A DNA stretch of 5,163 nucleotides from a bacterium (GCA_021107695.1 JAIOSI010000184.1:1-5163), one strand, 5' to 3'; counted from the stretch's first letter, positions 1 through 5,163 are shown. Notes: generated from the sequence alone by a model not told the origin. Numbers and translations are program-made.

Positions 1-674
1 AGCTGGCTGGCTTTACCACGGTGCCGATTGTCGTTCGCGAGGTTGATGACAGTGGCGCGCTGACCCTGGCTCTGCTGGAGAACCTCCAGCGCGAAGACCT
101 GGGACCGATCGAGATGGCAGCGGGACTCAGGCAGCTTCGCGATGAGTTCTCCCTGACCCAGCGGGAGCTGGCACACGCCCTGGGGGTTTCTCGTGAGAAG
201 GTCGCCAACAGCCTGCGGCTGCTGCGTCTTCCGGCGGAGGTCTTGCAGTTCCTCAACGAGGGCAACCTCAGCGAAGGACAGGCGCGACTGCTGCTGAGTA
301 TCGACGACCCGGCGCGGATTCACGCCTACGCCACCCTGGCGGTGGAGAAGAACCTGACCGTTCGCGAGCTGGCGGCACTGATCAAAGAGGGTGAAATCAC
401 CACGGCAGCTCTCGTTGACTCCAGCGCGGAGGCAGACACCTCTGACGCGGGAGACGAAGCTGCTCAGGAGACTGAGCTTACGGACACTCCCGCTGAATCA
501 GCTGGACAGAACGCTGATCTGCGGCTCTTCTCCGAAGACCTGCAACGCCACCTGGGGACTCAGGTCGCCATCAAGCCCACCAGTACGGAGCGTGGGCGCA
601 TCGTTATCGAATATTACTCCGCCGACGAGCTAAACGGCCTCTACCGCCGTCTCCTCGGTCACTCACGAGACTAA
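1..674 (+). CDS. parB: Chromosome-partitioning protein ParB, 5'-truncated by the window
   Basis: ParB/Spo0J-family DNA-binding protein that loads at parS sites as a CTP-dependent clamp and works with ParA in chromosome segregation. The reading frame is open from base 3, with residues LAGFTTVPIVVREVDD before the first possible internal GTG at 21, so the true start lies upstream of the window. Seen in order: the end of the N-terminal clamp domain with the conserved ENLQREDLGPIE box, a helix-turn-helix (LTQRELAHALGVSREKVANS) and the following LRLLRLP. Then comes an acidic Ala/Glu/Asp/Thr-rich linker (about 390-510), and a short C-terminal dimerisation domain ending near YRRLLGHSRD. The GERR motif of the nucleotide-binding site would lie just before the window and cannot be checked. 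The gene ends 38 bp before the M23 peptidase gene, on the same strand and with no terminator visible between. A ParA gene is expected upstream. A plasmid-type or Noc-like paralogue is possible, but the housekeeping-like context favours chromosomal ParB. Confidence 0.93.
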   Translation, partial: LAGFTTVPIVVREVDDSGALTLALLENLQREDLGPIEMAAGLRQLRDEFSLTQRELAHALGVSREKVANSLRLLRLPAEVLQFLNEGNLSEGQARLLLSIDDPARIHAYATLAVEKNLTVRELAALIKEGEITTAALVDSSAEADTSDAGDEAAQETELTDTPAESAGQNADLRLFSEDLQRHLGTQVAIKPTSTERGRIVIEYYSADELNGLYRRLLGHSRD

Positions 675-701
675 CCGATTTAACCAGTATTAGTGAAAGA
701 G

Positions 702-706
702 AAGGA
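702..706 (+). promoter_or_regulatory. Ribosome binding site of the M23 peptidase gene
   Basis: AAGGA, within the purine stretch AGAGAAGGAA, lies six bases before the TTG at 713. This supports TTG as the real start. The protein read from there begins with a basic cytoplasmic stretch and then a membrane helix, as expected, and an internal Met would remove the helix. Confidence 0.7.
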
Positions 707-712
707 ATCGAC

Positions 713-1561
713 TTGAGTAAGCGTAAGTCTAACGTCCTCTTCGAGTTGCATGTGGTTCCCCGCACAACGGGGCGGGGGAAACAATTCCAGGTAACCACCT
801 TCAAGCGGAATCTGGTGCTGTCGATTGCCATAGTGCTGATCGGTGGGCTGCTCTTTTTGATTATCAATCAGGGCATGGACGAGCTGAAGCTCATCGAGCT
901 GAACAATCTCCGCGATGAGAACTCCCGACTCCACGAAGAGATGAATCTGGTTGTCGAGCTGGAGAGTGAGCTTGCCTACGCCGAGGACATCGAGGGTCGG
1001 TTGCGCCAGATGCTTGGCGAAGAGGTCGCCGCCACCGAACGCGCCGAGGCTGAGGACGCCCTGCTCTCCGCCACGCCGTACATCCCCGGAGAAGAGCTTT
1101 CCGATGGTGAACTGAGCGAACCCGGAGAGGGCTTCTCACCCACCGACCGAACCGGTGAGCTTGCCGCCGCCGTGGCAGAGTCCACTGCTCTCTCTACCCC
1201 CCGGGGCTGGCCGCTCCGTGGTTGGGTAACCCGGGGCTTCACGGCATCCGGCGACAATCGCCACCTGGGTGTTGACATCGCCAGCGACATTGGTCACCCG
1301 GTGGTGGCAACGGCATCCGGCGTTGTGGTCTATGCCGACGAAGACCAGTACTACGGCTGGAAGGTTGTCATCGTCCACCCCGGTGGATTCTCAACGATTT
1401 ACGGACATAACGATAAGCTCTTCGTCAGCCTGGGTGAGCGGGTGGAGCGGGGCGACCGTATCGCTCTTTCCGGAAACTCCGGAGCCAGCACCGCACCGCA
1501 TCTGCACTATGAACTCCGCCGCGACGACGTGGCGATTGACCCCACGCCCTACCTGGAGTAA
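713..1561 (+). CDS. Membrane-anchored M23 (LytM-type) peptidoglycan endopeptidase
   Basis: Probable zinc metallo-endopeptidase that cuts peptide cross-links in peptidoglycan, anchored in the inner membrane and facing the periplasm. The 282-residue product starts at TTG. It has a basic cytoplasmic N-terminus (1-33), one membrane helix (about 34-52, LVLSIAIVLIGGLLFLI) and a Glu/Leu-rich coiled coil (about 55-103). An acidic Pro/Ser-rich linker follows (about 104-165), then the M23 domain (about 166-282). Metal ligands are visible as H184 and D188 (HLGVD) and H265 of the HLH motif (263-265). H232 (YGH) and H263 are the expected catalytic histidines. The site is therefore complete, unlike regulatory EnvC/NlpD-type domains. 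M23 peptidases next to bactofilin genes are an established pairing (for example Csd1 with CcmA in Helicobacter), and a bactofilin gene lies downstream at 3560. Here the two are separated by a restriction-modification pair. Confident on family; the exact bond cut is unknown. Confidence 0.93.
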   Translation: MSKRKSNVLFELHVVPRTTGRGKQFQVTTFKRNLVLSIAIVLIGGLLFLIINQGMDELKLIELNNLRDENSRLHEEMNLVVELESELAYAEDIEGRLRQMLGEEVAATERAEAEDALLSATPYIPGEELSDGELSEPGEGFSPTDRTGELAAAVAESTALSTPRGWPLRGWVTRGFTASGDNRHLGVDIASDIGHPVVATASGVVVYADEDQYYGWKVVIVHPGGFSTIYGHNDKLFVSLGERVERGDRIALSGNSGASTAPHLHYELRRDDVAIDPTPYLE

Positions 1562-1574
1562 CAAGGACTATTTC

Positions 1575-1578
1575 GGAG
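1575..1578 (+). promoter_or_regulatory. Ribosome binding site of the restriction endonuclease gene
   Basis: GGAG lies seven bases before the ATG at 1586, within the 24-bp gap after the M23 stop codon. It favours ATG 1586 over the in-frame TTG at 1583, which would leave a spacing of only four bases and add one residue. Confidence 0.6.
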
Positions 1579-1585
1579 TTGTTTG

Positions 1586-2368
1586 ATGAACTACTGGACA
1601 CAGCTTAGTGTTGATTTTGCTAATCAAAGGAATTATCTAGACGAGCTGTTTCGAGTTTATCCAACAATACCGGAAGGTATCAGGGAAATAAGTGAAAGTA
1701 TTTGGACCGAAGTTGAAAATAGGTTTGAGAAAAAAGATAATACTGGTCTCATTAAGGCTTTGCTTAAACTTAATCTATTTCCGATCAAAAATTCCTATGT
1801 TGCTTACCTAAGGGAAGATAAGTCCGCAATTGAAAGAAATCCCCAGACAATAAATAGGTTATGCGGGCGTTTATATGAACTTGGGTTAGATAAAATATAC
1901 AAAAAATGTAGCGAATCGAAGGAAACTAACAGACAGATGGGGAATAAGTTTCGTCAGTGGCTCGATAAGGGTTGTTTGGGAATTAAACCTGTTCCTCTGG
2001 ATGAGTTTAGTCAGTCAACCGACAATGCAGTGTTGTCTGGCGGAGATGCTGAGTTGTTGAAATTCGCACAAAATGAGCTAGGCTACAAAGGTAACAAAGG
2101 ACTAGACCTTATTGCACGTTTTAATGGGAAATATGTAATCGGTGAAGCTAAGTTCTTGACATCACCCGGTGGGAATCAAGATAAAAGTATTCTCGATGCC
2201 GCAACCGCTCTATCTACCACAGGGACGAAAGCTGTTGCTGTTGCCATTCTGGATGGGGTACTTTATATTCCAAGAAAAACAAGGATGTTTAGGGCGGTTA
2301 CGGCGGATAACTCCAAATACATCATCATGAGTGCCTTGGTGCTTCGAGAGTTTTTGTATCAAATATAA
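1586..2368 (+). CDS. Type II restriction endonuclease, PD-(D/E)XK fold, possibly Tsp45I-like
   Basis: Probable type II restriction endonuclease of 260 residues that cuts DNA left unprotected by the methyltransferase encoded 20 bp downstream. The catalytic core is visible as D174 (KGLDLIARF) followed by E187-A-K189 (VIGEAKF), the D-x12-E-x-K pattern of PD-(D/E)XK nucleases. After it comes GGNQDK, as seen in several type II enzymes. The N-terminal half (LFPIKNSYVAYL, NPQTINRLCGRLYELGL, KETNRQMG) is probably helical and recalls the Tsp45I family (site GTSAC). This resemblance is from memory and is not verified by alignment. The gene is AT-rich: 19 of 60 bases are G/C at 1681-1740, against 41 of 60 at 1141-1200 in the peptidase gene. 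Its codons favour A/T endings, unlike both flanks, so it was probably acquired horizontally. No controller (C) gene is present. The reading frame is intact. Confidence 0.8.
   Translation: MNYWTQLSVDFANQRNYLDELFRVYPTIPEGIREISESIWTEVENRFEKKDNTGLIKALLKLNLFPIKNSYVAYLREDKSAIERNPQTINRLCGRLYELGLDKIYKKCSESKETNRQMGNKFRQWLDKGCLGIKPVPLDEFSQSTDNAVLSGGDAELLKFAQNELGYKGNKGLDLIARFNGKYVIGEAKFLTSPGGNQDKSILDAATALSTTGTKAVAVAILDGVLYIPRKTRMFRAVTADNSKYIIMSALVLREFLYQI
2156..2185 (+). promoter_or_regulatory. Candidate internal promoter for the methyltransferase gene
   Basis: A perfect TTGACA (2156-2161) is followed after 18 bases by GATAAA (2180-2185), which matches TATAAT at four of six positions. It lies inside the 3' part of the endonuclease gene, about 200 bases before the methyltransferase start. 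It could supply methyltransferase mRNA independently of the endonuclease. Sequence match only; such boxes also arise by chance in AT-rich DNA. Confidence 0.3.
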
Positions 2369-2373
2369 CTCTT

Positions 2374-2378
2374 GGGAG
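2374..2378 (+). promoter_or_regulatory. Ribosome binding site of the methyltransferase gene
   Basis: GGGAG lies ten bases before the ATG at 2389, in the 20-bp gap between the two restriction-modification genes. The spacing is slightly long but usable. Confidence 0.5.
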
Positions 2379-2388
2379 AGTAACGGCA

Positions 2389-3549
2389 ATGCGTTTTGAA
2401 TACAAAGGAAAGAGGAGACCGCGAGAAATAATCAATACGACACCATGTTGTGGTTTTGATGTTGAGTGGAATAGCACACCTAATAAACTCATTCACGGCG
2501 AGAACCTGGTCGTGCTAAAGACACTTTTAGCAAAGCACAACCAAAAAGTTGACTTAGTGTATATTGATCCTCCTTTTTCGACCAATAATATTTTTACAAT
2601 CGGTACAGACAGAGTTAGCACAATAAGTAACAGCAAGGCTGATAGTATTGCTTATAATGATACTAAAACGGGTGCGGATTTTTTGGAGTTTCTACGAGAA
2701 AGGTTGGTACTTCTTCGTGAATTGATGGCACCTCATGCCTCAATATATGTCCATATTGATTATAAGATAGGGCATTACGTTAAGATAATAATGGACGAGG
2801 TATTTGGGCAGGATCATTTCATTAATGACATTTCACGGATTAAGTGCAATCCAAAGAACTTCAAAAGAAGAGCCTACGGTAACATCAAGGACATGATACT
2901 CTTCTACAGCAAATCTGAAGAATATACTTGGAATGAGCCTAAGGAACGTTTTACTGCCGAAGATATCAAGCGACTTTTTAAGAAACTTGACAAGAACGGT
3001 CGTAGATACACGACAATTCCGCTACATGCTCCAGGAGAAACTAAGAATGGTGCCACGGGAATGGCGTGGAGGGGAATAAATCCCCCACCGGGGAGACACT
3101 GGAGAAGTAGTCCCGATACTTTGGACAAGTTGGACAAAAATGGACTGATAGAGTGGTCTTCCAATGGTGTGCCTAGAAAAATAATCTATGCCGATGAGAA
3201 AGATGGTAAGAAAAGACAGGATATTTGGGAGTACAAAGATAGCCAGTACCCCTCATATCCAACAGAAAAGAACCTGACGATGCTTAAAATGATAGTCGAT
3301 GCTTCTTCCAATCCCGGCGACTTAGTTTTAGACTGCTTCTCAGGATCTGGAGCAACGTTACTCGCAGCTCATGAACTCAATAGATACTGGATTGGGATAG
3401 ACCAGTCTTCCGAAGCCATCAAGGTATCTCAACAGCGACTAAACGAAGCTCCGGAAGATTTGCTTACAAGTAGTATGGAATACCAGTTTATAGTACAAGA
3501 AAGCAAAAAGCATTCAATTCACCCCCCACCTCTTCACACCGCACCGTAA
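2389..3549 (+). CDS. Beta-class site-specific DNA methyltransferase (probably N6-adenine) of a type II R-M system
   Basis: Probable S-adenosylmethionine-dependent methyltransferase of 386 residues that protects host DNA from the endonuclease encoded just upstream. The catalytic motif IV DPPF (D60-F63, in VYIDPPFSTNN) precedes motif X (YPTEKNLTMLKMIV, from Y290) and the cofactor-binding motif I (DCFSGSG, 315-321). Next comes IGID. The order IV, target-recognition region, X, I defines the beta class. DPPF rather than SPPY points to N6-adenine. The middle (about 215-285, with GMAWRGINPPPGRHW and KDGKKRQDIWEYKD) carries the likely recognition region. The N-terminus (NKLIHGENLVVLKTLL) resembles type III Mod proteins, but the length is well below theirs (roughly 600) and no Res gene adjoins, so a type II assignment fits better. 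The gene is AT-rich like its partner until about 3520. The last nine residues (HPPPLHTAP) are GC-rich and may come from host DNA. The stop codon lies ten bases before the bactofilin start. Confidence 0.88.
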   Translation: MRFEYKGKRRPREIINTTPCCGFDVEWNSTPNKLIHGENLVVLKTLLAKHNQKVDLVYIDPPFSTNNIFTIGTDRVSTISNSKADSIAYNDTKTGADFLEFLRERLVLLRELMAPHASIYVHIDYKIGHYVKIIMDEVFGQDHFINDISRIKCNPKNFKRRAYGNIKDMILFYSKSEEYTWNEPKERFTAEDIKRLFKKLDKNGRRYTTIPLHAPGETKNGATGMAWRGINPPPGRHWRSSPDTLDKLDKNGLIEWSSNGVPRKIIYADEKDGKKRQDIWEYKDSQYPSYPTEKNLTMLKMIVDASSNPGDLVLDCFSGSGATLLAAHELNRYWIGIDQSSEAIKVSQQRLNEAPEDLLTSSMEYQFIVQESKKHSIHPPPLHTAP

Positions 3550-3551
3550 GC

Positions 3552-3556
3552 GAGGA
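3552..3556 (+). promoter_or_regulatory. Ribosome binding site of the bactofilin gene
   Basis: GAGGA lies immediately after the methyltransferase stop, only three bases from the ATG at 3560. The spacing is tight, and the start is close enough to the upstream stop for translational coupling. The next in-frame ATG lies deep in the domain, so no better start is available. Confidence 0.45.
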
Positions 3557-3559
3557 AAG

Positions 3560-3979
3560 ATGGCAAAGGAACAGAAGTACGACAGAGGCTCATCGGGAGT
3601 CCACTCCATCGTTGGTGAAGGCTCCGTTTTCGAGGGAAACATTGCCGTCGAAGGCAGCCTGCGCGTTGATGGCGTCTTCAAAGGCTCCATCAAGTGCGAT
3701 GCCTTCTACGTCGGTCGCACCGCCGAGATCACGGCCGAAATCGATGCCAGCCGCAGCGTTATCGGTGGCAAGGTTTACGGCAATCTCAAGTCCCCGATGG
3801 AGGTTATCATCGAGGAGACCGCTGAGTTTATCGGCGATATCGAGACCGGTCAGATTACCATTGCCGAGAAGTCGATCTTCAACGGCTCCATTGACATGGG
3901 TAAGGGCGAAGCCTACAAGAACCGCCTCAGTGCGGTTAAGGGTAAACCCGCCGCCCCGAAGCCGTCTGCTGCTGAGTAG
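3560..3979 (+). CDS. Bactofilin (polymer-forming cytoskeletal protein)
   Basis: Bactofilins (PF04519, formerly DUF583) assemble without nucleotide into filaments at the inner membrane, where they position cell-wall enzymes or chromosome-segregation proteins. The 139-residue product has a short charged N-terminus (1-12) and a beta-helix domain (about 14-112). The domain shows the typical repeating turns: IVGEGSVFEGNIAVEGSLRV, DGVFKGSIKC, YVGRTAEITAEI, GGKVYGNL and AEFIGDIETGQI. A Lys/Pro/Ala tail follows (PAAPKPSAAE). Length and layout match the family. Its expected partner, the M23 peptidase, is encoded at 713-1561, and parB lies just before that. In Myxococcus, bactofilins scaffold the ParABC machinery, so a role in segregation as well as in shape is possible (inference). 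Base composition matches the peptidase and parB genes rather than the restriction-modification pair just upstream. It probably ends the operon, as a hairpin follows. Confidence 0.95.
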   Translation: MAKEQKYDRGSSGVHSIVGEGSVFEGNIAVEGSLRVDGVFKGSIKCDAFYVGRTAEITAEIDASRSVIGGKVYGNLKSPMEVIIEETAEFIGDIETGQITIAEKSIFNGSIDMGKGEAYKNRLSAVKGKPAAPKPSAAE

Positions 3980-4001
3980 TCGGGTTTGTTCAAGCATAAA
4001 T

Positions 4002-4024
4002 GGGGCGACTCCCTGAGCCGCCCC
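4002..4024 (+). terminator. Hairpin after the bactofilin gene, possible terminator
   Basis: GGGGCGACTC (4002-4011) pairs with GAGCCGCCCC (4015-4024) around a CCT loop, giving a ten-position stem with one A-C mismatch. It lies 22 bases after the bactofilin stop. The sequence after it (GGTTTCCG) is only weakly T-rich, so it is either a poor intrinsic terminator or an mRNA-stabilising 3' structure. Confidence 0.5.
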
Positions 4025-4050
4025 GGTTTCCGTATCGGTAAACTAAAGCT

Positions 4051-4602
4051 ATGCAAAAATCTCTGATCATTGTCATCCTGCTGTTGGCTGTTTTTGTGCT
4101 GCCTGCTGCTGCCCGTACCAACGAGGCTTTCGAGCTGCGCGGTGGCTTTGACCTGGAGATAATCAATCTGCTCAGAGAGAACGGTCTCCTCGGCGGGCGC
4201 CTGGAGGGCGGCTACTCCAACGAATGGTTCTACGTTGGCGGAAGTGCCTCCTATCGCTACTTTTCACCTCTGCGGGACTACCAACTCCGCCTCGGCGGCT
4301 ACTGCGGTGTACGCTTCGATCCCTACCGCCACCCAATCTGGTTCGAGGTTCTGATCGGCGTAAACTACTTCAGTGGCCCCTGGAGCTTTGTCGTAAAGGG
4401 AGAAACCGAAGCTGCTATGCCCCATGACATCTACACCATCAGCCTTGCTCCGTCGGCGAACCTCCGCCTTGCCGACTGGCTCTTCCTCAAGCTGGAGCTA
4501 CCGATTCACATGCCGCTTAGTAAGGAACGCTGGATAGATTCCGGCTACTACGAGCCGGATAGCCGAACCTGGCTCAACCTTGTCATCACCGCTGGTTTTT
4601 AG
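4051..4602 (+). CDS. Exported protein, probable small outer-membrane beta-barrel, family unknown
   Basis: I do not recognise a named family. The 183-residue product opens with a clear signal peptide: MQK, a hydrophobic core (SLIIVILLLAVFVLP) and AAA near residue 21, giving likely cleavage close to AAA/RT. The mature part lacks hydrophobic helices and instead shows about eight or nine amphipathic beta-strand-like stretches rich in Gly and aromatic residues. Examples are WFYVGGSASYRYF, YQLRLGGYCGVRF, IWFEVLIGVNYF, WSFVVKGETEA, WLFLKLELPIHM and WLNLVITAGF. It ends in Phe (F183), the usual C-terminal signal for outer-membrane barrel insertion by the BAM complex. Together these suggest an eight-stranded-type barrel; a periplasmic beta-rich protein is the alternative. 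The ribosome binding site is weak. It follows the bactofilin gene by 71 bp with a hairpin between, so it may be transcribed separately. The GT90 gene starts 49 bp after its stop. Confidence 0.7.
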   Translation: MQKSLIIVILLLAVFVLPAAARTNEAFELRGGFDLEIINLLRENGLLGGRLEGGYSNEWFYVGGSASYRYFSPLRDYQLRLGGYCGVRFDPYRHPIWFEVLIGVNYFSGPWSFVVKGETEAAMPHDIYTISLAPSANLRLADWLFLKLELPIHMPLSKERWIDSGYYEPDSRTWLNLVITAGF

Positions 4603-4651
4603 TCGGTAGATAACCTCAACTCACCACGATTACAGTCAGCACAAGCCAACA

Positions 4652-5163
4652 ATGAACCCCAAGTTCACCTACTACACAGGCAACTACCTCCGGCAACTGC
4701 TGCCGCGCCGACCCTTCCATACCAAATTACCGCACAAACTGACTGCGGCACAGGCTTACGATCAAGACTACCTGAACAGCCGGGTGGACTATTACAATAA
4801 GCTGGAGGGGCAGCATTCCCTGGGCGAGGGTTGCCGCTCTTTGAGCGAGTTCCGCTTCGGTATCAAGCCCAAGACCTACTTCTTCGATGCCTACCGCTAT
4901 TTGCGCTACTTTCTCCCGCAGCTGCGGGTCTGTTTTTTATTCGGCGATGTAACCACTGTTCCGCAAGAACCCTCCTTTGTAAAAAGCCGCCCCATCGAGG
5001 GCGACAACACCAACTCCGTATTGCTAAAGCTAAACTGGATCCGTCATTTTAACTTCGTCAACGACCGGCGACCCTGGTGCAGTAAGAGGGACATCCTCGT
5101 CGGGCGATCGAACGTTACCCAGGAGAACCGCAAGCGTTTTCTGAGGTCGTACTTCGGTCATCG
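4652..5163 (+). CDS. GT90-family glycosyltransferase (LPS-modifying type), 3'-truncated by the window
   Basis: The frame from ATG 4652 stays open to the window end (170 codons plus two bases), so only the N-terminal part is present. The sequence FVKSRPIEGDNTNSVLLKLN, then IRHFNFVNDRRPW, then LVGRSNVTQENRKRFL and SYFGH, matches the conserved core of Glyco_transf_90 (PF05686). That family includes the cryptococcal CAP10 xylosyltransferase-like proteins, animal POGLUT1 and bacterial lipopolysaccharide-modifying enzymes. Bacterial members usually transfer a sugar, from a nucleotide sugar, to a surface glycan; the donor and acceptor cannot be read here. The N-terminal part (DYLNSRVDYYNKLEG, FGIKPKTYFFDAYRYLRYF) also fits. 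The usual LVWRG core reads LVGRS here, a variation worth noting. The start is fixed by an in-frame TAG at 4607 with no other ATG, GTG or TTG between. No Shine-Dalgarno sequence is evident. It follows the barrel-protein gene by 49 bp on the same strand. Confidence 0.85.
   Translation, partial: MNPKFTYYTGNYLRQLLPRRPFHTKLPHKLTAAQAYDQDYLNSRVDYYNKLEGQHSLGEGCRSLSEFRFGIKPKTYFFDAYRYLRYFLPQLRVCFLFGDVTTVPQEPSFVKSRPIEGDNTNSVLLKLNWIRHFNFVNDRRPWCSKRDILVGRSNVTQENRKRFLRSYFGH
4915..4938 (+). repeat. Perfect 14-bp palindrome followed by six T, inside the GT90 gene
   Basis: CCCGCAGCTGCGGG (4915-4928) is its own reverse complement. It can fold as a five-pair GC stem with an AGCT loop, and TCTG and six T follow (4933-4938). 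The layout resembles an intrinsic terminator, although it lies within the coding frame (encoding LPQLRVCFLF). Whether it acts is unknown. Confidence 0.4.

Larger units (their letters stand above)
1562..3520 (+). other. Horizontally acquired restriction-modification insert (inferred extent)
   Basis: The AT-rich block begins right after the M23 stop codon and ends where composition jumps: G/C is 9 of 30 at 3491-3520 and 19 of 30 at 3521-3550. It holds only the endonuclease and methyltransferase genes. I find no integrase, transposase, inverted repeat or target-site duplication at the edges, so the mode of entry is unknown. Its position between an M23 gene and a bactofilin gene, which are commonly adjacent, supports insertion into an older operon. 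The edges are estimates from base composition. Confidence 0.6.

Noticed and set aside
604..1378. Several minus-strand open frames opposite parB and the M23 gene
   Set aside because: They lie opposite two clearly coding genes and show no recognisable domain or plausible start signal.
2389..3549. Type III restriction Mod subunit
   Set aside because: The protein is much shorter than Mod proteins and has no Res helicase neighbour. Instead, an endonuclease with a PD-(D/E)XK core lies directly upstream.
1555..3560. Direct or inverted repeats marking the edges of the restriction-modification insert
   Set aside because: Comparing 1555-1600 with 3490-3560 by eye gave no shared run long enough to be meaningful.
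3590..3997. 135-codon open frame on the minus strand opposite the bactofilin gene
   Set aside because: It is antisense to a clear bactofilin gene. Its protein resembles no family I know, and such frames arise easily opposite GC-rich genes.
3612..4016. 134-codon + strand frame overlapping the bactofilin gene
   Set aside because: It is out of frame with a well-supported gene, and its Ser/Arg/Pro-rich low-complexity product is typical of a shadow frame.
4039..4044. TAAACT as a -10 promoter box for the barrel-protein gene
   Set aside because: It lies only six bases before the start codon and no convincing -35 box precedes it in the GC-rich hairpin.
4831..5052. 73-codon + strand frame within the GT90 region
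   Set aside because: The overlapping frame from 4652 carries conserved GT90 motifs and is open to the window end, so this one is a shadow.
1..5163. parS sites, tRNA genes, CRISPR arrays or insertion sequences
   Set aside because: No TGTTTCACGTGAAACA-like palindrome, cloverleaf, spaced repeat series or transposase frame was found on reading through.

Overview
The window reads as a chromosomal segment of a Gram-negative (diderm) bacterium. Evidence for this is a protein with a signal peptide and a beta-barrel-like C-terminus ending in Phe, a GT90 glycosyltransferase of the lipopolysaccharide-modifying type, and a membrane-anchored M23 peptidase paired with a bactofilin. The phylum cannot be fixed from this sequence. 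Combinations of ParB, M23 peptidase and bactofilin are known from deltaproteobacteria-like and FCB-type lineages, among others. All genes lie on the + strand.

Layout: (1) positions 1-674 hold the C-terminal two thirds or so of a chromosome-partitioning ParB protein, cut by the window start. (2) 713-1561 encode a TTG-initiated membrane-anchored M23 (LytM-type) peptidoglycan endopeptidase with a coiled coil and all metal and catalytic residues. (3) 1586-2368 and 2389-3549 form a compact type II restriction-modification pair: a PD-(D/E)XK endonuclease, then a beta-class N6-adenine methyltransferase. The pair is visibly AT-rich against its GC-rich neighbours. (4) 3560-3979 encode a bactofilin, followed by a hairpin at 4002-4024. 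(5) 4051-4602 encode an exported, probably outer-membrane beta-barrel protein. (6) 4652 to the window end holds the first 170 codons of a GT90-family glycosyltransferase that runs off the window.

How it fits together: ParB, the M23 peptidase and the bactofilin look like an ancestral segregation and cell-shape cluster, in which a bactofilin scaffold localises a peptidoglycan hydrolase. The restriction-modification pair sits exactly between the hydrolase gene and its presumed bactofilin partner. Gaps are 24, 20 and 10 bp, with no terminator, so the cassette probably rides on the host operon's transcription. A TTGACA-type promoter candidate inside the endonuclease gene could give the methyltransferase extra expression. 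The base composition changes abruptly near 3520, inside the last codons of the methyltransferase, which suggests that its last nine residues are read from former host intergenic DNA. The downstream genes concern the cell envelope (outer membrane and surface glycan) and may form a separate transcription unit.

I see no clear evidence of an entirely new system. The most notable point is the insertion of a selfish restriction-modification cassette inside a cell-shape operon.
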